A DNA stretch of 64,000 nt from an uncultured bacterium (GCA_902799955.1 CADCCQ010000027.1:22813-86812); one strand, 5' to 3'; shown: positions 51,580 to 61,018, counted from the first letter of the stretch. The notes: a model not told the origin generated them from the sequence alone. Numbers and translations: made by a program.

Positions 51580-51588
51580 TGGTATAAT
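51580..51588 (+). promoter_or_regulatory. Extended -10 promoter giving a leaderless gatB start
   Basis: TGG-TATAAT ends at 51588 and the ATG of gatB is at 51597, an 8-nt gap. No Shine-Dalgarno can fit. A -35 at 17-18 nt spacing is poor (TTCCAT). Confidence 0.6.
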
Positions 51589-51596
51589 ACATCAAT

Positions 51597-53066
51597 ATGG
51601 AATTTGAGAATACCATTGGACTTGAGACGCATGTGCAGCTCAAGACGAAGACGAAGATGTTCTGCTCGTGCCTGCTGAAGACAGGCTGCGAGCCGAACAC
51701 CAACGTCTGTCCTGTTTGCCTGGGCTATCCTGGCGCACTCCCCGTGATGAACGGAGAGGCGGTCAAGCTTACCGTCATGAGCGGCCTCATGCTCGGATGC
51801 GAGGTAAACCGCCACGCCACGTTCGACCGCAAGAACTACTTCTACCCTGACATGGCCAAGGACTACCAGATCTCCGAGAACGGCAGTCCGCTATGCATCG
51901 GCGGCGGCGTCGAGATCACGCTGGCCGACGGGTCGCGCAAGCTCATACGCATCAACCACATCCACCTCGAGGAGGACGCCGCGAAGATAAACCACTACGC
52001 GACGACCTCCGGCGTGGACTTCAACCGCGGCGGGACGCCATTGATGGAGATCGTGTCCGAGCCCGACATGGCGTCGGCAGACGAGGCGATAGCCTACCTG
52101 ACGGCGCTGAAGGAGATGCTCGTCTACGCGGGAGTGAGCGACTGCAACCTCGAAGAGGGCAACATGCGCTCCGACGTCAACATATCGATCCGCCCGGTCG
52201 GCGAGACGAAGCTGGGGACGAAGGTCGAGATCAAGAACATGAACTCATTCAGCGGGATCCACGCCGCGCTCGTGTACGAGGCGCGCCGCCAGAGGGAGTG
52301 CATGGCGCATTCGATCCCCATCGTGCAGGAGACGCGCCGCTGGGACCCCGAGGCCCTGGAGACGGCGTCCATGCGCTCGAAGGAGAATGCCCACGACTAC
52401 CGCTACTTCCCGGAGCCGGACCTCGTGCCGGTTGAGCTCTCCGACGAGACGGTGGAGGAGTGGCGCAGGCTTCTCCCCGAAAAGCCCGAGTTGCGCAGGG
52501 CGAGGATGGTCGAGCAGTATGGAATCGCGGAATACGACGCGGAGGTGCTTTCCCAGCACAAGGAGAACGCCGACTGGTTCGAGCGCGCGTGCGCCTCGTT
52601 CGAGTCGAAGGCGGAGGGCGGCGGAAGGACGTTCGACAAGAAGCTCTCCAAGACCCTATGCAACCTGTTCATGTCCGACGTGATGGCGCTGATGAACGCG
52701 AGCGGGAAGACGATCGGCGAGAGCGCGATGGAGCCGTCCGCGCTGGCCTCTCTCGTGAGGCTCTCCGCGTCCGGGACGATCAACGGCCCGACGCTGAAGG
52801 AGCTTCTGCCGGAGGTGTTCGAGAAGGGCGGCGACCCGGAGGCGATCGTGAAGGCGCGCGGCCTCGGGGCGGTCAGCGACGAATCCGCGCTGGAGGCGTT
52901 CGTCGACCAGGCGATCGCGGCGAACCCGGGGCCAGTTGCGGACTTCAAGAACGGCAAGAAGGCCGCGGCGGGGTTCTTCGTCGGGCAGGTGATGAAGCTC
53001 TCGAAGGGCAAGGCCGACCCCAAGCGCGTCGGCGGGATAGTGGCAAGAAAGCTGGCTGCGCTATGA
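51597..53066 (+). CDS. gatB: Asp/Glu-tRNA amidotransferase subunit B
   Basis: The 489-residue protein has the GatB hallmarks 'IGLETHVQLKTKTKMFC', 'NTNVCPVCLGYPGALPVMN', 'YFYPDMAKDYQISE' and 'GVDFNRGGTPLMEIVSEPD'. A YqeY-like tail domain covers the last 150 residues. GatB with GatA and GatC converts Glu-tRNA-Gln and Asp-tRNA-Asn to the amidated forms. gatA and gatC are not here. Its stop overlaps the next start (ATGA). Confidence 0.96.
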   Translation: MEFENTIGLETHVQLKTKTKMFCSCLLKTGCEPNTNVCPVCLGYPGALPVMNGEAVKLTVMSGLMLGCEVNRHATFDRKNYFYPDMAKDYQISENGSPLCIGGGVEITLADGSRKLIRINHIHLEEDAAKINHYATTSGVDFNRGGTPLMEIVSEPDMASADEAIAYLTALKEMLVYAGVSDCNLEEGNMRSDVNISIRPVGETKLGTKVEIKNMNSFSGIHAALVYEARRQRECMAHSIPIVQETRRWDPEALETASMRSKENAHDYRYFPEPDLVPVELSDETVEEWRRLLPEKPELRRARMVEQYGIAEYDAEVLSQHKENADWFERACASFESKAEGGGRTFDKKLSKTLCNLFMSDVMALMNASGKTIGESAMEPSALASLVRLSASGTINGPTLKELLPEVFEKGGDPEAIVKARGLGAVSDESALEAFVDQAIAANPGPVADFKNGKKAAAGFFVGQVMKLSKGKADPKRVGGIVARKLAAL

Positions 53067-53494
53067 AACTGAAGACTGCAATGCTCGCGGCGGCGCTCGC
53101 CGCCTTCCTCTCCGGATGCAACACGTTCACCCTCACACAGACGAACGCCTTCGTCGACGACGACGGAAACGTCCTGACGGTGCGGTACGGCCGTCTCGAG
53201 AAGGAGCGCAGCACGACCGTCATAAACCCCATGACCGGGAAGAACATCGACATGAAGTCCCGCCTGGCGGTCTCGCTCACCTTGCCCAAGCCCAACGGCA
53301 GCGAGGTGATGGCGTACCAGTGCATGAACCTGCTGCCCAGCGGCACGATGTACAGTTCGTCGGACGGCAAGTGGCTTTTCCACGCGAACGGGGTGGCGTC
53401 GGCGGTTTACCTGGCGAACAAGGAAAAGACGGACTACGTCCTCGTCTTCTCGGGGGTCATGGCCGACGGGCCGAAGAGGGAAGACGCGAAGTGA
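53063..53494 (+). CDS. Small lipoprotein of unknown function
   Basis: The 143-residue product has a type II signal peptide (MKLKTAMLAAALAAFLSGC) with lipobox L-S-G-C, so it is membrane-anchored. The mature part is hydrophilic with no recognised domain. It overlaps gatB by 4 nt (ATGA) and the next gene by 4 nt (GTGA), so translation of all three is probably coupled. Confidence 0.8.
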   Translation: MKLKTAMLAAALAAFLSGCNTFTLTQTNAFVDDDGNVLTVRYGRLEKERSTTVINPMTGKNIDMKSRLAVSLTLPKPNGSEVMAYQCMNLLPSGTMYSSSDGKWLFHANGVASAVYLANKEKTDYVLVFSGVMADGPKREDAK

Positions 53495-54246
53495 ATCCGC
53501 TGGACAACATACGCGTAGTGCTTGTCGGCACGCTCTACACCGGGAACGTGGGCTCCAGCTGCCGCGCCATGGCGAACATGGGCATACGCCATCTCCGGCT
53601 CGCGGCGCCGAACCTCCAGAACTCGTGGGAGGAGGGCGAGCGCATGGCGGTGCACGCGACTGACGTGATGAACGCGCGCGAGGAGTTCCCGTCGCTGGAG
53701 GAGGCCGTCGCGGACTGCGTGGCGGTCGTGGGCACCACTGCGCGCGAGGGCCTCTACCGCCAGCACTCGAAGACGCCGCGCGACGCCGCGCCGGAGATAC
53801 TCTCGCTCGCGGAGACCGGGCCGGTGGCGGTCGTGTTCGGCCGCGAGGACAAGGGCCTCCTCAACGAGGAGGTCGCGCAGTGCACGCATCTCATACGCAT
53901 CCCCGTCGACGAGGGGTACACGTCGCTGAACCTCTCCCAGGCGGTGATGGTCACGGCGTACGAGCTGTTCACGTCCACGGGCCGCTACGAGCCGCCGCAC
54001 GAGAAGGCGCCGCCCGCGCCGCAGGCCCAGAAGGCACAGCTCATGAAGAACTGGTCGAGGATGCTGTGCGACATCGGCTTCATGAAGGAAGTCCAGGCGG
54101 ACCACTTCATGCAGGGTTTCCACAGGGTGTTTTCGCGGGGCGTGTTCACGAAGGACGACGCCGCGCTAATGCTGGGCGTCGCCAGGCAGGCGACGTGGGC
54201 AGCGAAAGGGGGCGCCGCCGTGCGCGACGGGAGGGAAGATGGATAG
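53491..54246 (+). CDS. TrmJ-like SPOUT RNA 2'-O-methyltransferase
   Basis: The 251-residue product begins at GTG 53491. SPOUT motifs are in order: 'LVGTLYTGNVGSSCRAMANM' (motif 1), 'VVFGREDKGLLNEEVAQC' (motif 2) and 'YTSLNLSQAVMVTAYELF' (motif 3, the knot). TrmJ methylates position 32 of some tRNAs; a related rRNA target is possible. Length fits. Confidence 0.85.
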   Translation: MNPLDNIRVVLVGTLYTGNVGSSCRAMANMGIRHLRLAAPNLQNSWEEGERMAVHATDVMNAREEFPSLEEAVADCVAVVGTTAREGLYRQHSKTPRDAAPEILSLAETGPVAVVFGREDKGLLNEEVAQCTHLIRIPVDEGYTSLNLSQAVMVTAYELFTSTGRYEPPHEKAPPAPQAQKAQLMKNWSRMLCDIGFMKEVQADHFMQGFHRVFSRGVFTKDDAALMLGVARQATWAAKGGAAVRDGREDG

Positions 54247-55294
54247 ACTGGCCTATCTGGCAAGGCGCGTTCTGCTGCTTGTGCCGACATTTATTGGTAT
54301 AACGATCGTCTGCTTCTGCCTGACGCGTTTCCTGCCGGGCGGACCGGTGGAGATGAGGCTGCTGAAGATGCGCGGCATGGGCGGCTCCGGCGGCGAGGTC
54401 ACCCAGGCCGCCGCGCAGGGCAACGGCGCGAGCGTCAGCGACAAGTACCGCAAGGAGCTCGAGGAGCAGTACGGCTTCGACATGCCGCTGCACGTGCAGT
54501 ACTGGAACTGGCTCGTCGTGAACCGCATGGGCCTGAAGCTGCCGTCGTACGACTACCCGAACAAGACGGCGTGGCAGCTCATAAAGACGCGCATCCCGGT
54601 CTCGATATGGTTCGGTCTCACCTCGTTCATCCTGACGTACATGGTGTGCATCCCGCTTGGCATAGCGAAGGCCCTGCGGCACAGGCAGGCGTTCGACGCC
54701 TTCTCGAGCGTCGTCGTGTTCGTCTCGTACGCGATCCCCAACTTCGCTCTCGGCATGGCCCTCAAGATGATGCTGTGCGGCACGGTGGACGGGCTCTGGG
54801 ACGCCTTTCCGATCGGCGGCATCTCCAGCAAGTTCGTCGTCGAGCCGACCTTCTGGCAGTGGTTCGCGGACAGGGCCTGGCACATGTTCCTGCCCATCGT
54901 CTGCTACGTCTCCAGCGGATTCGCGATGCTGACGCTGCTGATGAAGAACTCGCTCCTCGACCAGATCTCGGCCGACTACGTGCGCACGGTCGTCGCCAAG
55001 GGCGGCACCCGCCGCCGGGCGATCTGGTGCCACGCCTTCAGGAACGCGCTCGTCCCGATCGCGACAGGCATCGGCCCGATGATAACGCTGCTCTTCGCGG
55101 GCTCAATCATCATCGAGACGATATTCGAGATCCCGGGGATGGGACGCCTCTCCTGGGACGCGCTCATCGGACGCGACTACTCCGTGTTCCTCGCGCTTCT
55201 CGCGCTCACCGCCAGCTTCCAGCTCGTCGGCAACCTCATATCCGACGTGCTGTACATGATAATAGACCCGAGGATTGACTTCTCCAGGAAATAG
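54239..55294 (+). CDS. Peptide ABC transporter permease (YejB/DppB type)
   Basis: The 351-residue membrane protein has six likely helices and the coupling loop 'TVVAKGGTRRRAIWCHAFRN'. The N-terminal helix and 'LTRFLPGGPVEMRL' fit the first permease of Yej/Opp systems. A roughly 40-residue soluble insert follows ('GSGGEVTQAAAQGNG'). It overlaps the methyltransferase gene by 8 nt. The partner permease is next, but no binding protein or ATPase gene is in the window. Confidence 0.88.
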   Translation: MDRLAYLARRVLLLVPTFIGITIVCFCLTRFLPGGPVEMRLLKMRGMGGSGGEVTQAAAQGNGASVSDKYRKELEEQYGFDMPLHVQYWNWLVVNRMGLKLPSYDYPNKTAWQLIKTRIPVSIWFGLTSFILTYMVCIPLGIAKALRHRQAFDAFSSVVVFVSYAIPNFALGMALKMMLCGTVDGLWDAFPIGGISSKFVVEPTFWQWFADRAWHMFLPIVCYVSSGFAMLTLLMKNSLLDQISADYVRTVVAKGGTRRRAIWCHAFRNALVPIATGIGPMITLLFAGSIIIETIFEIPGMGRLSWDALIGRDYSVFLALLALTASFQLVGNLISDVLYMIIDPRIDFSRK

Positions 55295-55300
55295 ACGCCT

Positions 55301-56443
55301 ATGTTCTCCCCACTGACAAAAAAGAGGTTCCGGTCGTTCAGGCGCATGAAACGCGCCTGGTATTCGCTGATCGCGCTCATAGTCGTGTTCCTGTTCTGCA
55401 ACGTCTACGGGATAGCGTCGCTGTTCCGCCCGTCGTCGCTGAAACCGGTGGCGCCCTCCTCGCTGGAGAGGTACAGGAAGCCGCAGATCGAGAAGGTCTA
55501 CGACGTGAAGACGGCGCGCTTCAACGTGGACGCAGGCGGCGAGATATACGACTTCGAGGGCCCGGCCGACGTGAAGGGCAGGATCCCCGCGACGGGCGGC
55601 GCGGACTTCGCGTCCGCGATGACCGCCGCGTTCCCGGAGTACGGCGTCAGGGTGACGCCGCGCGACGGGTACACGCGCGTGTACATGGAGCCCAAGGCGC
55701 CGCCGGCCGTCTCGGAGATTACGCTGCCCCCGCCGGAGGTCAGCTTCCCGTTCGCGCCGTGCTGGAGCCATCCGTTCGGAATCGACTCCGGCGGACGCGA
55801 CGTCTTCGAGCTCGTCGTGCTCGGGATGTGCATCGGCCTCGACTTCGGCATCGTCCTCGCGTTCTCAGGAATGCTCATCGGACTCGTCATAGGCGCCATA
55901 GAGGGGTACTTCGGCGGCAAGACGGACATCTGCTGCCAGCGCTTCATCGAAATATGGAGCGCGGTCCCGTTCCTGTACGTCATGATATTCATCGGCTCCA
56001 CGATCGGGCGGAGCTTCGGCGTGCTGCTCGTTTGCTACGCGGTCTTCAACTGGATCTCCGTCAGCTACTACATGAGGGCCGAGTTCCTGCGCCTCAGGAC
56101 GAGGATGTTCGTCGAGGCCGCGAAGTGCCAGGGGTTCTCCGCCGCGAGGATCATCTTCGGGCATATCCTGCCAAACGCGCTCACTCCGCTCATCACGCTC
56201 TTCCCGTTCCTCCTGATGGGGGCGATCGGGTCGCTGGCCGCGCTGGACTTCCTCGGGTTCGGCCTCCCTGCGATGACGCCGAGCTGCGGCGAGCTGATGC
56301 ACCAGGCCCAGGGCGACCCGTCGGCGTGGTGGCTGATCGTGTTCCCGGCGGCCGCCCTGTTCATTGTGATGATGCTCACCGTTCTCGTGGGCGAGGGCCT
56401 CCGCGACGCGTTCGATCCGCGCCAGAAGTCGAAGCTGGAGTGA
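55301..56443 (+). CDS. Peptide ABC transporter permease (YejE/DppC type)
   Basis: The 380-residue second permease starts 6 nt after the first. The coupling loop 'EAAKCQGFSAARIIFGHILP' is a clear EAA motif. The first periplasmic loop (about residues 45-150) is enlarged, as in YejE. With the first permease it forms the membrane channel of an importer for peptides or similar compounds. Confidence 0.88.
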   Translation: MFSPLTKKRFRSFRRMKRAWYSLIALIVVFLFCNVYGIASLFRPSSLKPVAPSSLERYRKPQIEKVYDVKTARFNVDAGGEIYDFEGPADVKGRIPATGGADFASAMTAAFPEYGVRVTPRDGYTRVYMEPKAPPAVSEITLPPPEVSFPFAPCWSHPFGIDSGGRDVFELVVLGMCIGLDFGIVLAFSGMLIGLVIGAIEGYFGGKTDICCQRFIEIWSAVPFLYVMIFIGSTIGRSFGVLLVCYAVFNWISVSYYMRAEFLRLRTRMFVEAAKCQGFSAARIIFGHILPNALTPLITLFPFLLMGAIGSLAALDFLGFGLPAMTPSCGELMHQAQGDPSAWWLIVFPAAALFIVMMLTVLVGEGLRDAFDPRQKSKLE

Positions 56444-56444
56444 A

Positions 56445-58880
56445 ATGGCCGCCGAGCTCACACCCATGATGAGACAGTATCTCGCCATGAAGCGCGAGAT
56501 ACCGGAGGGCGCGATTCTGATGTTCCGCCTCGGCGACTTCTACGAAATGTTCGCGGAGGACGCCCAGCGGGCGTCGCCCGTCCTGGGCGCGACTCTGACG
56601 CAGCGCAACGGCATGCCGATGTGCGGCGTGCCGTACCATGCGCTCGACTCCTACCTCGCGAAGCTCATCCGCGCGGGGATGACCGCCGCGCTGTGCGACC
56701 AGGTCGAGGACCCGAAGTTCGCGAAGGGCCTCGTTCGCCGCGAGATAACCCGCATCGTCACCCCCGGCACCGTGACGGAGGACGGCATCCTCGACGAGAC
56801 GGCCACCAACTACGTCGCGGCGGCGAGCGGGCTTGCGCTTGCGCTCATGGACCTGCCGACCGGCGAGTTCCTTGTCGAGGAGTTCCCGAACGAGGAGAAG
56901 CTCGCCGAGGCCCTCGAGCGCTACAGCCCGGCCGAGCTCGTCGTCTCCTCCGACCTCGACCCCGCCGCGTTCCCCGGCGCGACGCGCGTGGACGCCTGGA
57001 CGTTCTCCGTCGACGCGGCGACGGAATGCCTCTCCCGCCAGTTCGCGGTCCTCTCGCTCGACGGCTTCGGCCTCGCGGGGCGGCCCGCGCCGGTATCCGC
57101 CGCGGGCGCGCTCGTCCACTACGTCGGCACCACGCTCCGCCACCCGCTCGGGCACGTCAGGAGCATCCGTCTCGTCGAGCCGGGCGACGGAATGACCCTC
57201 GACGCCGGTACGATCCGCCACCTGCAGCTCCTTCCGTACGGGGACGTCCCCCGAAGCGCGACGCTCCTCGGCGTCCTTGACGTGACGAAGACGCCGATGG
57301 GCGCGAGGACGCTGCGCAGCTGGATAGCAAGGCCGCTCGCCCGCGCGTCGGACATCAACGCCCGCCTCGACTGCGTCGAGACGTACGTCAGGGACAGGAC
57401 GCTCCTGCTGAAGTCGCGCTCGCTCCTCTCCGGCGTCAGGGACATCGAACGGCTGGTGCAGAAGGCCGGCGCCAGGCGCGCCGGCCCGCGCGACCTCAAG
57501 GCCCTCGCCGACTCCCTCAGGCCGGTCCCGGAGATAAAGGTCCTGAACGCCGCCGCGCCGCAGTCCGCCGCGCTCGTCCCGGAGCAGGCCCTAGTCGACT
57601 TCCTCGACCGCGCCATCGCGCCGGATCCGCCCGCGCTCGTCGCGGACGGCGGATTCATCGCGCCGGGCTTCGACGCGGAGCTGGACGAGCTTCGCGGCCT
57701 CTCCGCCGACGGGCACCAGCGCCTCGCTGAGTTCCAGGCGCGCGAGCAGGCCAGGACCGGGATCGCCAAGCTCAGGGTAAAACACGTCTCGACCTTTGGC
57801 TTCGTGATCGAGGTCCCCAAGAGCTTCGCCTCCCAGGTGCCGCAGGAGTACGAGCGCCGCCAGACGCTTACCACCGGCGAGCGCTACACAACCCCGGAAC
57901 TGAAGGAGTACGAGCGCAAGGTCCTCGGCGCGCAGGAGCGCGCCGTCGCGATAGAGCAGCGGCTCTATGGCGAGATCCTCGACCGCGTCGGGACGAGGAT
58001 TGACGGCATACAGCGCACTGCCGCCGCGATAGGCGAACTTGATGCCGTGATGTCCCTCGCCGACCGTGCCCTCGCCGCCGGATACGTCCGCCCCGTCGTC
58101 GACGACTCCGACGCGCTGGACATCGAGGACGGCCGCCACCCGATTATCGAGCAGCTCCCCGACGCCGAGCCCTTCGTCCCCAACTCTGCGCACATGAACT
58201 GCACGACGGACCAGATCATCCTCATAACCGGGCCGAACATGGCCGGCAAGTCCACCTATATCAGGCAGGTCGCGACAATCGCCGTCATGGCCCAGATGGG
58301 CGGGTTCGTCCCGGCGGCGTCGATGCGCCTCGGAGTGATCGACCGTGTGTTCACGCGCATAGGCGCTGGCGACGACCTCTCGCGCGGACGCTCGACCTTC
58401 CTCGTCGAGATGCAGGAGACCGCCAACATCCTCAACAACGTGACGACGAAGTCGCTTGTAGTCCTGGACGAGATCGGAAGGGGGACGTCAACCTTCGACG
58501 GGATATCCATCGCGTGGTCCGTCGCGGAGTATCTCCACGGGAAGAAGGAGGCGAAGGCGAAGACCCTCTTCGCGACGCACTACCACGAGCTAGCGGACCT
58601 CGCCGATGCGCTGCCGGGCGTGAAGAACTTCACCGTCAAGGTGAAGGACGAGGGGCGAAGGCTCGTGTTCCTGCGCAGGATCGTCCCAGGCGTCGCGGAG
58701 AAGAGCTTCGGCATCCACGTCGGCGCGATGGCGGGCCTCCCCAAGGAGGTCGTGGAGAGGGCCAGCGAGATACTCAGGAACCTTGAGGCAAACGAACTTG
58801 ACGTGAACTGCCCGGCGAAGGTCGTGAGGCGCCCGAGGCGGCGCATCTCCGAACTGCCGGGGCAGATGACGTTCTTCTGA
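56445..58880 (+). CDS. mutS: DNA mismatch repair protein MutS
   Basis: The 811-residue protein has the mismatch-binding F-x-E motif in 'LGDFYEMFAEDA', Walker A GPNMAGKST near residue 596, Walker B in 'VVLDEIGRGTSTFDG', and 'TLFATHYHEL'. It starts 1 nt after the permease stop. mutL is not in the window, and the second gene downstream is a GHKL ATPase of another family. Confidence 0.97.
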   Translation: MAAELTPMMRQYLAMKREIPEGAILMFRLGDFYEMFAEDAQRASPVLGATLTQRNGMPMCGVPYHALDSYLAKLIRAGMTAALCDQVEDPKFAKGLVRREITRIVTPGTVTEDGILDETATNYVAAASGLALALMDLPTGEFLVEEFPNEEKLAEALERYSPAELVVSSDLDPAAFPGATRVDAWTFSVDAATECLSRQFAVLSLDGFGLAGRPAPVSAAGALVHYVGTTLRHPLGHVRSIRLVEPGDGMTLDAGTIRHLQLLPYGDVPRSATLLGVLDVTKTPMGARTLRSWIARPLARASDINARLDCVETYVRDRTLLLKSRSLLSGVRDIERLVQKAGARRAGPRDLKALADSLRPVPEIKVLNAAAPQSAALVPEQALVDFLDRAIAPDPPALVADGGFIAPGFDAELDELRGLSADGHQRLAEFQAREQARTGIAKLRVKHVSTFGFVIEVPKSFASQVPQEYERRQTLTTGERYTTPELKEYERKVLGAQERAVAIEQRLYGEILDRVGTRIDGIQRTAAAIGELDAVMSLADRALAAGYVRPVVDDSDALDIEDGRHPIIEQLPDAEPFVPNSAHMNCTTDQIILITGPNMAGKSTYIRQVATIAVMAQMGGFVPAASMRLGVIDRVFTRIGAGDDLSRGRSTFLVEMQETANILNNVTTKSLVVLDEIGRGTSTFDGISIAWSVAEYLHGKKEAKAKTLFATHYHELADLADALPGVKNFTVKVKDEGRRLVFLRRIVPGVAEKSFGIHVGAMAGLPKEVVERASEILRNLEANELDVNCPAKVVRRPRRRISELPGQMTFF

Positions 58881-58893
58881 ACGGGGAGGCAAG

Positions 58894-59127
58894 ATGAAAT
58901 TCGAGGAGAACCTGAAGACCCTGGAGGATCTCGTGAGGCGGATGCAGTCCGGCGAGATGCCGCTGGACGACATGATCAAGGCGTTCGAGAAGGGGCGTGA
59001 GCTCGTGGCAAAGTGCCAGGCCGAGCTGGAGGCGATACGCCTGAAGATAGACAAGGTGACTGCGTCCGGCGTGGCGCCCGTCGAGGTCGTCGAGACCCCG
59101 GCAGGCGAACCGGACGTCAAGCTCTGA
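58894..59127 (+). CDS. xseB: Exodeoxyribonuclease VII small subunit
   Basis: The 77-residue product has the typical XseB helix pattern: 'FEENLKTLEDLVRRMQSGEM', 'PLDDMIKAFEKG' and 'CQAELEAIRLKIDKV'. It is the small subunit of a single-strand nuclease. xseA is not adjacent. Confidence 0.9.
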   Translation: MKFEENLKTLEDLVRRMQSGEMPLDDMIKAFEKGRELVAKCQAELEAIRLKIDKVTASGVAPVEVVETPAGEPDVKL

Positions 59128-59138
59128 TCGGAGGTAAC

Positions 59139-60302
59139 ATGGGCAAGCAGATATACGTTCAGGCGCAGGCCGACCACATAGCGTCGCTCTCTAAGGCGAC
59201 GCCCGCAGCCGCCATCGAGGAGCTGGTGTGGAACGCGCTGGACGCCGACGCCAGGGAGGTGAAGGTCGACCTGGTCACCAACGCGCTCGGCGCGGTGGAG
59301 GCGGTGCGGGTCTCCGACAACGGCACCGGCATAGACGTGCTGAAGATAGACTCCACCTTCGGCTCGCTCGGCGGAAGCTGGAAGATGGACGGGCGCGGCA
59401 CGGGTCTTTTCCACCGCCGTCTGCACGGCCGCCACGGCCGCGGCAGGTTCAAGGCGTTCGCCCTCGGCTCCAACGTCGAGTGGCGCACGACCGTCAGCAT
59501 AGGCGGAGAGTTGCTTTCCTACAGGATATCCGGCGACATAGCGTCGGCAGGCGTGTTCGAGCTGGACGCCGTGGATGGGGCCGGCCCCGCCTCGGGCACC
59601 GAGGTCTACGTGACTGGCATCCGCTCATGCTGCGACAGCCTCCTGAACGCGGCGGAGACCGTGCAGACGCTCGCCTCGAAGTTCGCGCTCTACCTCAGGA
59701 GCTACCCGGACGTGCGCATCTACTTCAACGGACTCCCCGTCACCCCCGTCATCGTCCAGCGCAGGGTCACGGACTACAAGCTCACGTTCCCCGGAGGGGT
59801 GGAGGTGAAGCTCGAGATAATCGAGTGGAAGCGCAAGTTCGCCGGCTCCGGGCGCATCGTGTTCTCCGGGCCCGACGGCTTCCAGCTCCACGAAGTGCCC
59901 GCCCTGGTCCGCCCGGGCGGCGCGAGCTTCACCGCCTACCTCGTCTCGTCTCGCTTCCCCGCGCTCGCCGCCGAGAACCTGCTCGTCATGGACGAGCTCA
60001 ACGCTGAGGTCCGCCGCTACGTCGACGAGGCGCGCGGCGTCCTGAAGGACCATTTCGCCCAGGTCGGCGCCGACCTCGCGTCGGAGCTGGTCGGCGGATG
60101 GGTCAGCGACGGAATATACCCGTTCGACGAGGATGACACGTCGAAGGTGCGCGAGCGCTTCGACAAGGCCGCCATCGAGCTAGCGGGGCGCTTCGAGTCG
60201 TTCTCGTCGCTCTCCGCCGCGGAGCGTGGAATACTGCTGAAGCTCCTCAAGGCCGCCATGCCGGCGTCCGGCAAGGCGACGCTGAAGTCCATCCTTTCGT
60301 GA
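59139..60302 (+). CDS. GHKL-type ATPase of unknown role
   Basis: The 387-residue product starts at ATG 59139 with GGAGGT just upstream. The N-terminal 200 residues are a Hsp90/MutL-type ATP-binding fold: the N-box 'AAIEELVWNALDADA' (Asn32, Asp35), G1 'VSDNGTGID', and a glycine-rich lid 'LHGRHGRGRFKAFALG'. It lacks the MutL 'GFRGEAL' motif. The rest has no recognised domain. Relatives I recall are annotated only as ATP-binding proteins, some in defence islands. Placement between xseB and a pseudouridine synthase, after mutS, suggests DNA-related work, but this is inference. Confidence 0.7.
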   Translation: MGKQIYVQAQADHIASLSKATPAAAIEELVWNALDADAREVKVDLVTNALGAVEAVRVSDNGTGIDVLKIDSTFGSLGGSWKMDGRGTGLFHRRLHGRHGRGRFKAFALGSNVEWRTTVSIGGELLSYRISGDIASAGVFELDAVDGAGPASGTEVYVTGIRSCCDSLLNAAETVQTLASKFALYLRSYPDVRIYFNGLPVTPVIVQRRVTDYKLTFPGGVEVKLEIIEWKRKFAGSGRIVFSGPDGFQLHEVPALVRPGGASFTAYLVSSRFPALAAENLLVMDELNAEVRRYVDEARGVLKDHFAQVGADLASELVGGWVSDGIYPFDEDDTSKVRERFDKAAIELAGRFESFSSLSAAERGILLKLLKAAMPASGKATLKSILS

Positions 60303-60309
60303 GGGGAAA

Positions 60310-61014
60310 GTGAAGAGGCGCCTCCCTTTCGAGATCGTCTACGAGGACCGCGACCTCGTCGCAATCGACAAGCCCGCCGGGCTTCTCTCGACGCACACCC
60401 GCGTCCAGGGGCGCATGGCGCGCGAGGCCCAGCCGACCGCCGAGAACATCCTCACGGACTACCTCCGCAAGGGGCAGCTGAAGAGCCGCCTGCGCGCCTG
60501 GCTCGTCCACCGCCTCGACCGCGACACGAGCGGCGTCATGGTGTTCGCGAAGACGGAGGCCCTCGCGCTCGCCCTGAGGGAGCGCTGGAACGACATCACC
60601 GAGAAGACATACGTCGCCCTTGTCGCAGGCGCGATGGACACCCCGGAAGGGGTATTTGAAAGCTACCTCATGGAGGACGCCGACGGATACAAGGTTCGGA
60701 GCGTTCCGCCGCCCGGGAAGGGCGCCCCTCGCAACGGCGGCTGGGCCGCACCTAAGCTTGCGCGCACGGAATGGCGCGTCCTCTCCAGAAGGGGGGCGGA
60801 CACCCTTGTGGAGGTGAAGCTCAAGAGCGGGCGCAAAAACCAGATACGCGTCCACTTCTCAGAGGCCGGGCATCCCGTTGTAGGCGACGTGAAGTACGGC
60901 GGGCGCAAGTTCCGCCGCCTGTGCCTCCATTCCGCTTCGCTTGCGCTGCTGAATCCAGTCACCGGGCGGCAGCATCTCTTCGTCTCCCGTAATGCGGGCG
61001 CTCCGCCGTTCTGA
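60310..61014 (+). CDS. RluA-family pseudouridine synthase
   Basis: The 234-residue protein contains the catalytic motif 'VHRLDRDTSGVMVFAKT' with the conserved Asp, and the C-terminal 'KSGRKNQIRVHFSEAGHPVV' block. It isomerises uridine in rRNA or tRNA; the target cannot be told. There is no S4 domain. It ends four bases from the convergent gene. Confidence 0.9.
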   Translation: MKRRLPFEIVYEDRDLVAIDKPAGLLSTHTRVQGRMAREAQPTAENILTDYLRKGQLKSRLRAWLVHRLDRDTSGVMVFAKTEALALALRERWNDITEKTYVALVAGAMDTPEGVFESYLMEDADGYKVRSVPPPGKGAPRNGGWAAPKLARTEWRVLSRRGADTLVEVKLKSGRKNQIRVHFSEAGHPVVGDVKYGGRKFRRLCLHSASLALLNPVTGRQHLFVSRNAGAPPF

Positions 61015-61018
61015 GCGG

